A DNA stretch of 5,549 bases from Gemmatimonadota bacterium (GTDB lineage: Bacteria > Latescibacterota > UBA2968 > UBA8231): the NCBI GenBank assembly GCA_026706505.1, contig JAPOYQ010000830.1:1-5549 (forward strand). Direction: 5' to 3'. The translations under genes and the position numbers were made by a program. This document shows positions 5,484-5,549 of this stretch, one piece after another. How positions within the stretch are numbered: position 1 is the first letter of the stretch; each line of letters begins with the position of its first letter. Below the pieces are notes generated by a model. The model did not search any database. It was given only the letters and a program-made list of their open reading frames with translations, and was not told the origin of the DNA.

Positions 5484-5549
5484 TTAATAAATTATTGTAA
5501 ATTAATTACTTATAAAACAATTATCCATTCTAATAGCAACTGTAAAAAC
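5484..5549 (-). promoter_or_regulatory. rpoN: AT-rich rpoN leader and probable promoter region
   Basis: These 66 bases hold 11 G/C (about 17%), in sharp contrast to the coding DNA. Read toward rpoN, a possible -10 box TATAAG (5509-5514) lies 19 bases after a weak -35-like TTGCTA (5534-5539). A second -10-like GATAAT is at 5520-5525. Neither pair is ideal. No purine-rich ribosome-binding site precedes the ATG; the leader ends TTTATTAA. The region is cut by the window edge. Confidence 0.4.

Overview
The window is GC-rich bacterial DNA (hand counts on sampled 60-base rows give about 67-68% in most genes). It carries a complete sigma-54 gene (rpoN) on the minus strand and a three-gene metabolic operon on the plus strand. 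The rpoN gene and the use of Shine-Dalgarno signals at the operon genes point to a sigma-54-using bacterium. The phylum cannot be fixed from this sequence; an uncultured environmental lineage is plausible, but that is a guess.

Bases 1-2267 hold a tight plus-strand operon. It starts with the 3' part of a thiamine-diphosphate (ThDP) enzyme subunit carrying the pyrimidine-side (PYR) domain. One base later comes the partner subunit with the diphosphate-binding domain (GDG...N motif). Eleven bases further on is a 414-residue protein of the LarA / DUF2088 (nickel-pincer racemase/epimerase) superfamily. The two ThDP subunits together look like a split 2-oxoacid decarboxylase of the sulfopyruvate/phosphonopyruvate decarboxylase type. 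Next to a 2-hydroxyacid racemase-like enzyme, they suggest a pathway that handles an unidentified 2-hydroxyacid/2-oxoacid.

Bases 2268-2364 are an AT-richer spacer with nested inverted repeats (2275-2352), resembling a miniature palindromic element or a structured RNA. A class I SAM-dependent methyltransferase follows (2365-3120, plus strand).

Bases 3121-5549 are read from the minus strand. rpoN (5483 to 4014) is preceded by a very AT-rich leader. Immediately after its stop codon lies a lower-GC, N-terminally truncated ORF (4006 to 3161) holding only the C-terminal ATPase-like part of Schlafen/AlbA_2-type 'ATP-binding' proteins. Just past that ORF, the last codons of rpoN appear a second time: a 16-base exact direct repeat at 3129-3144 and 4013-4028, with weaker similarity beyond. 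This is the most unusual feature of the window. It suggests that a fragment entered at the 3' end of rpoN while a working rpoN terminus was kept or rebuilt. No tRNA, rRNA, CRISPR array or recognisable transposase or integrase gene was seen.
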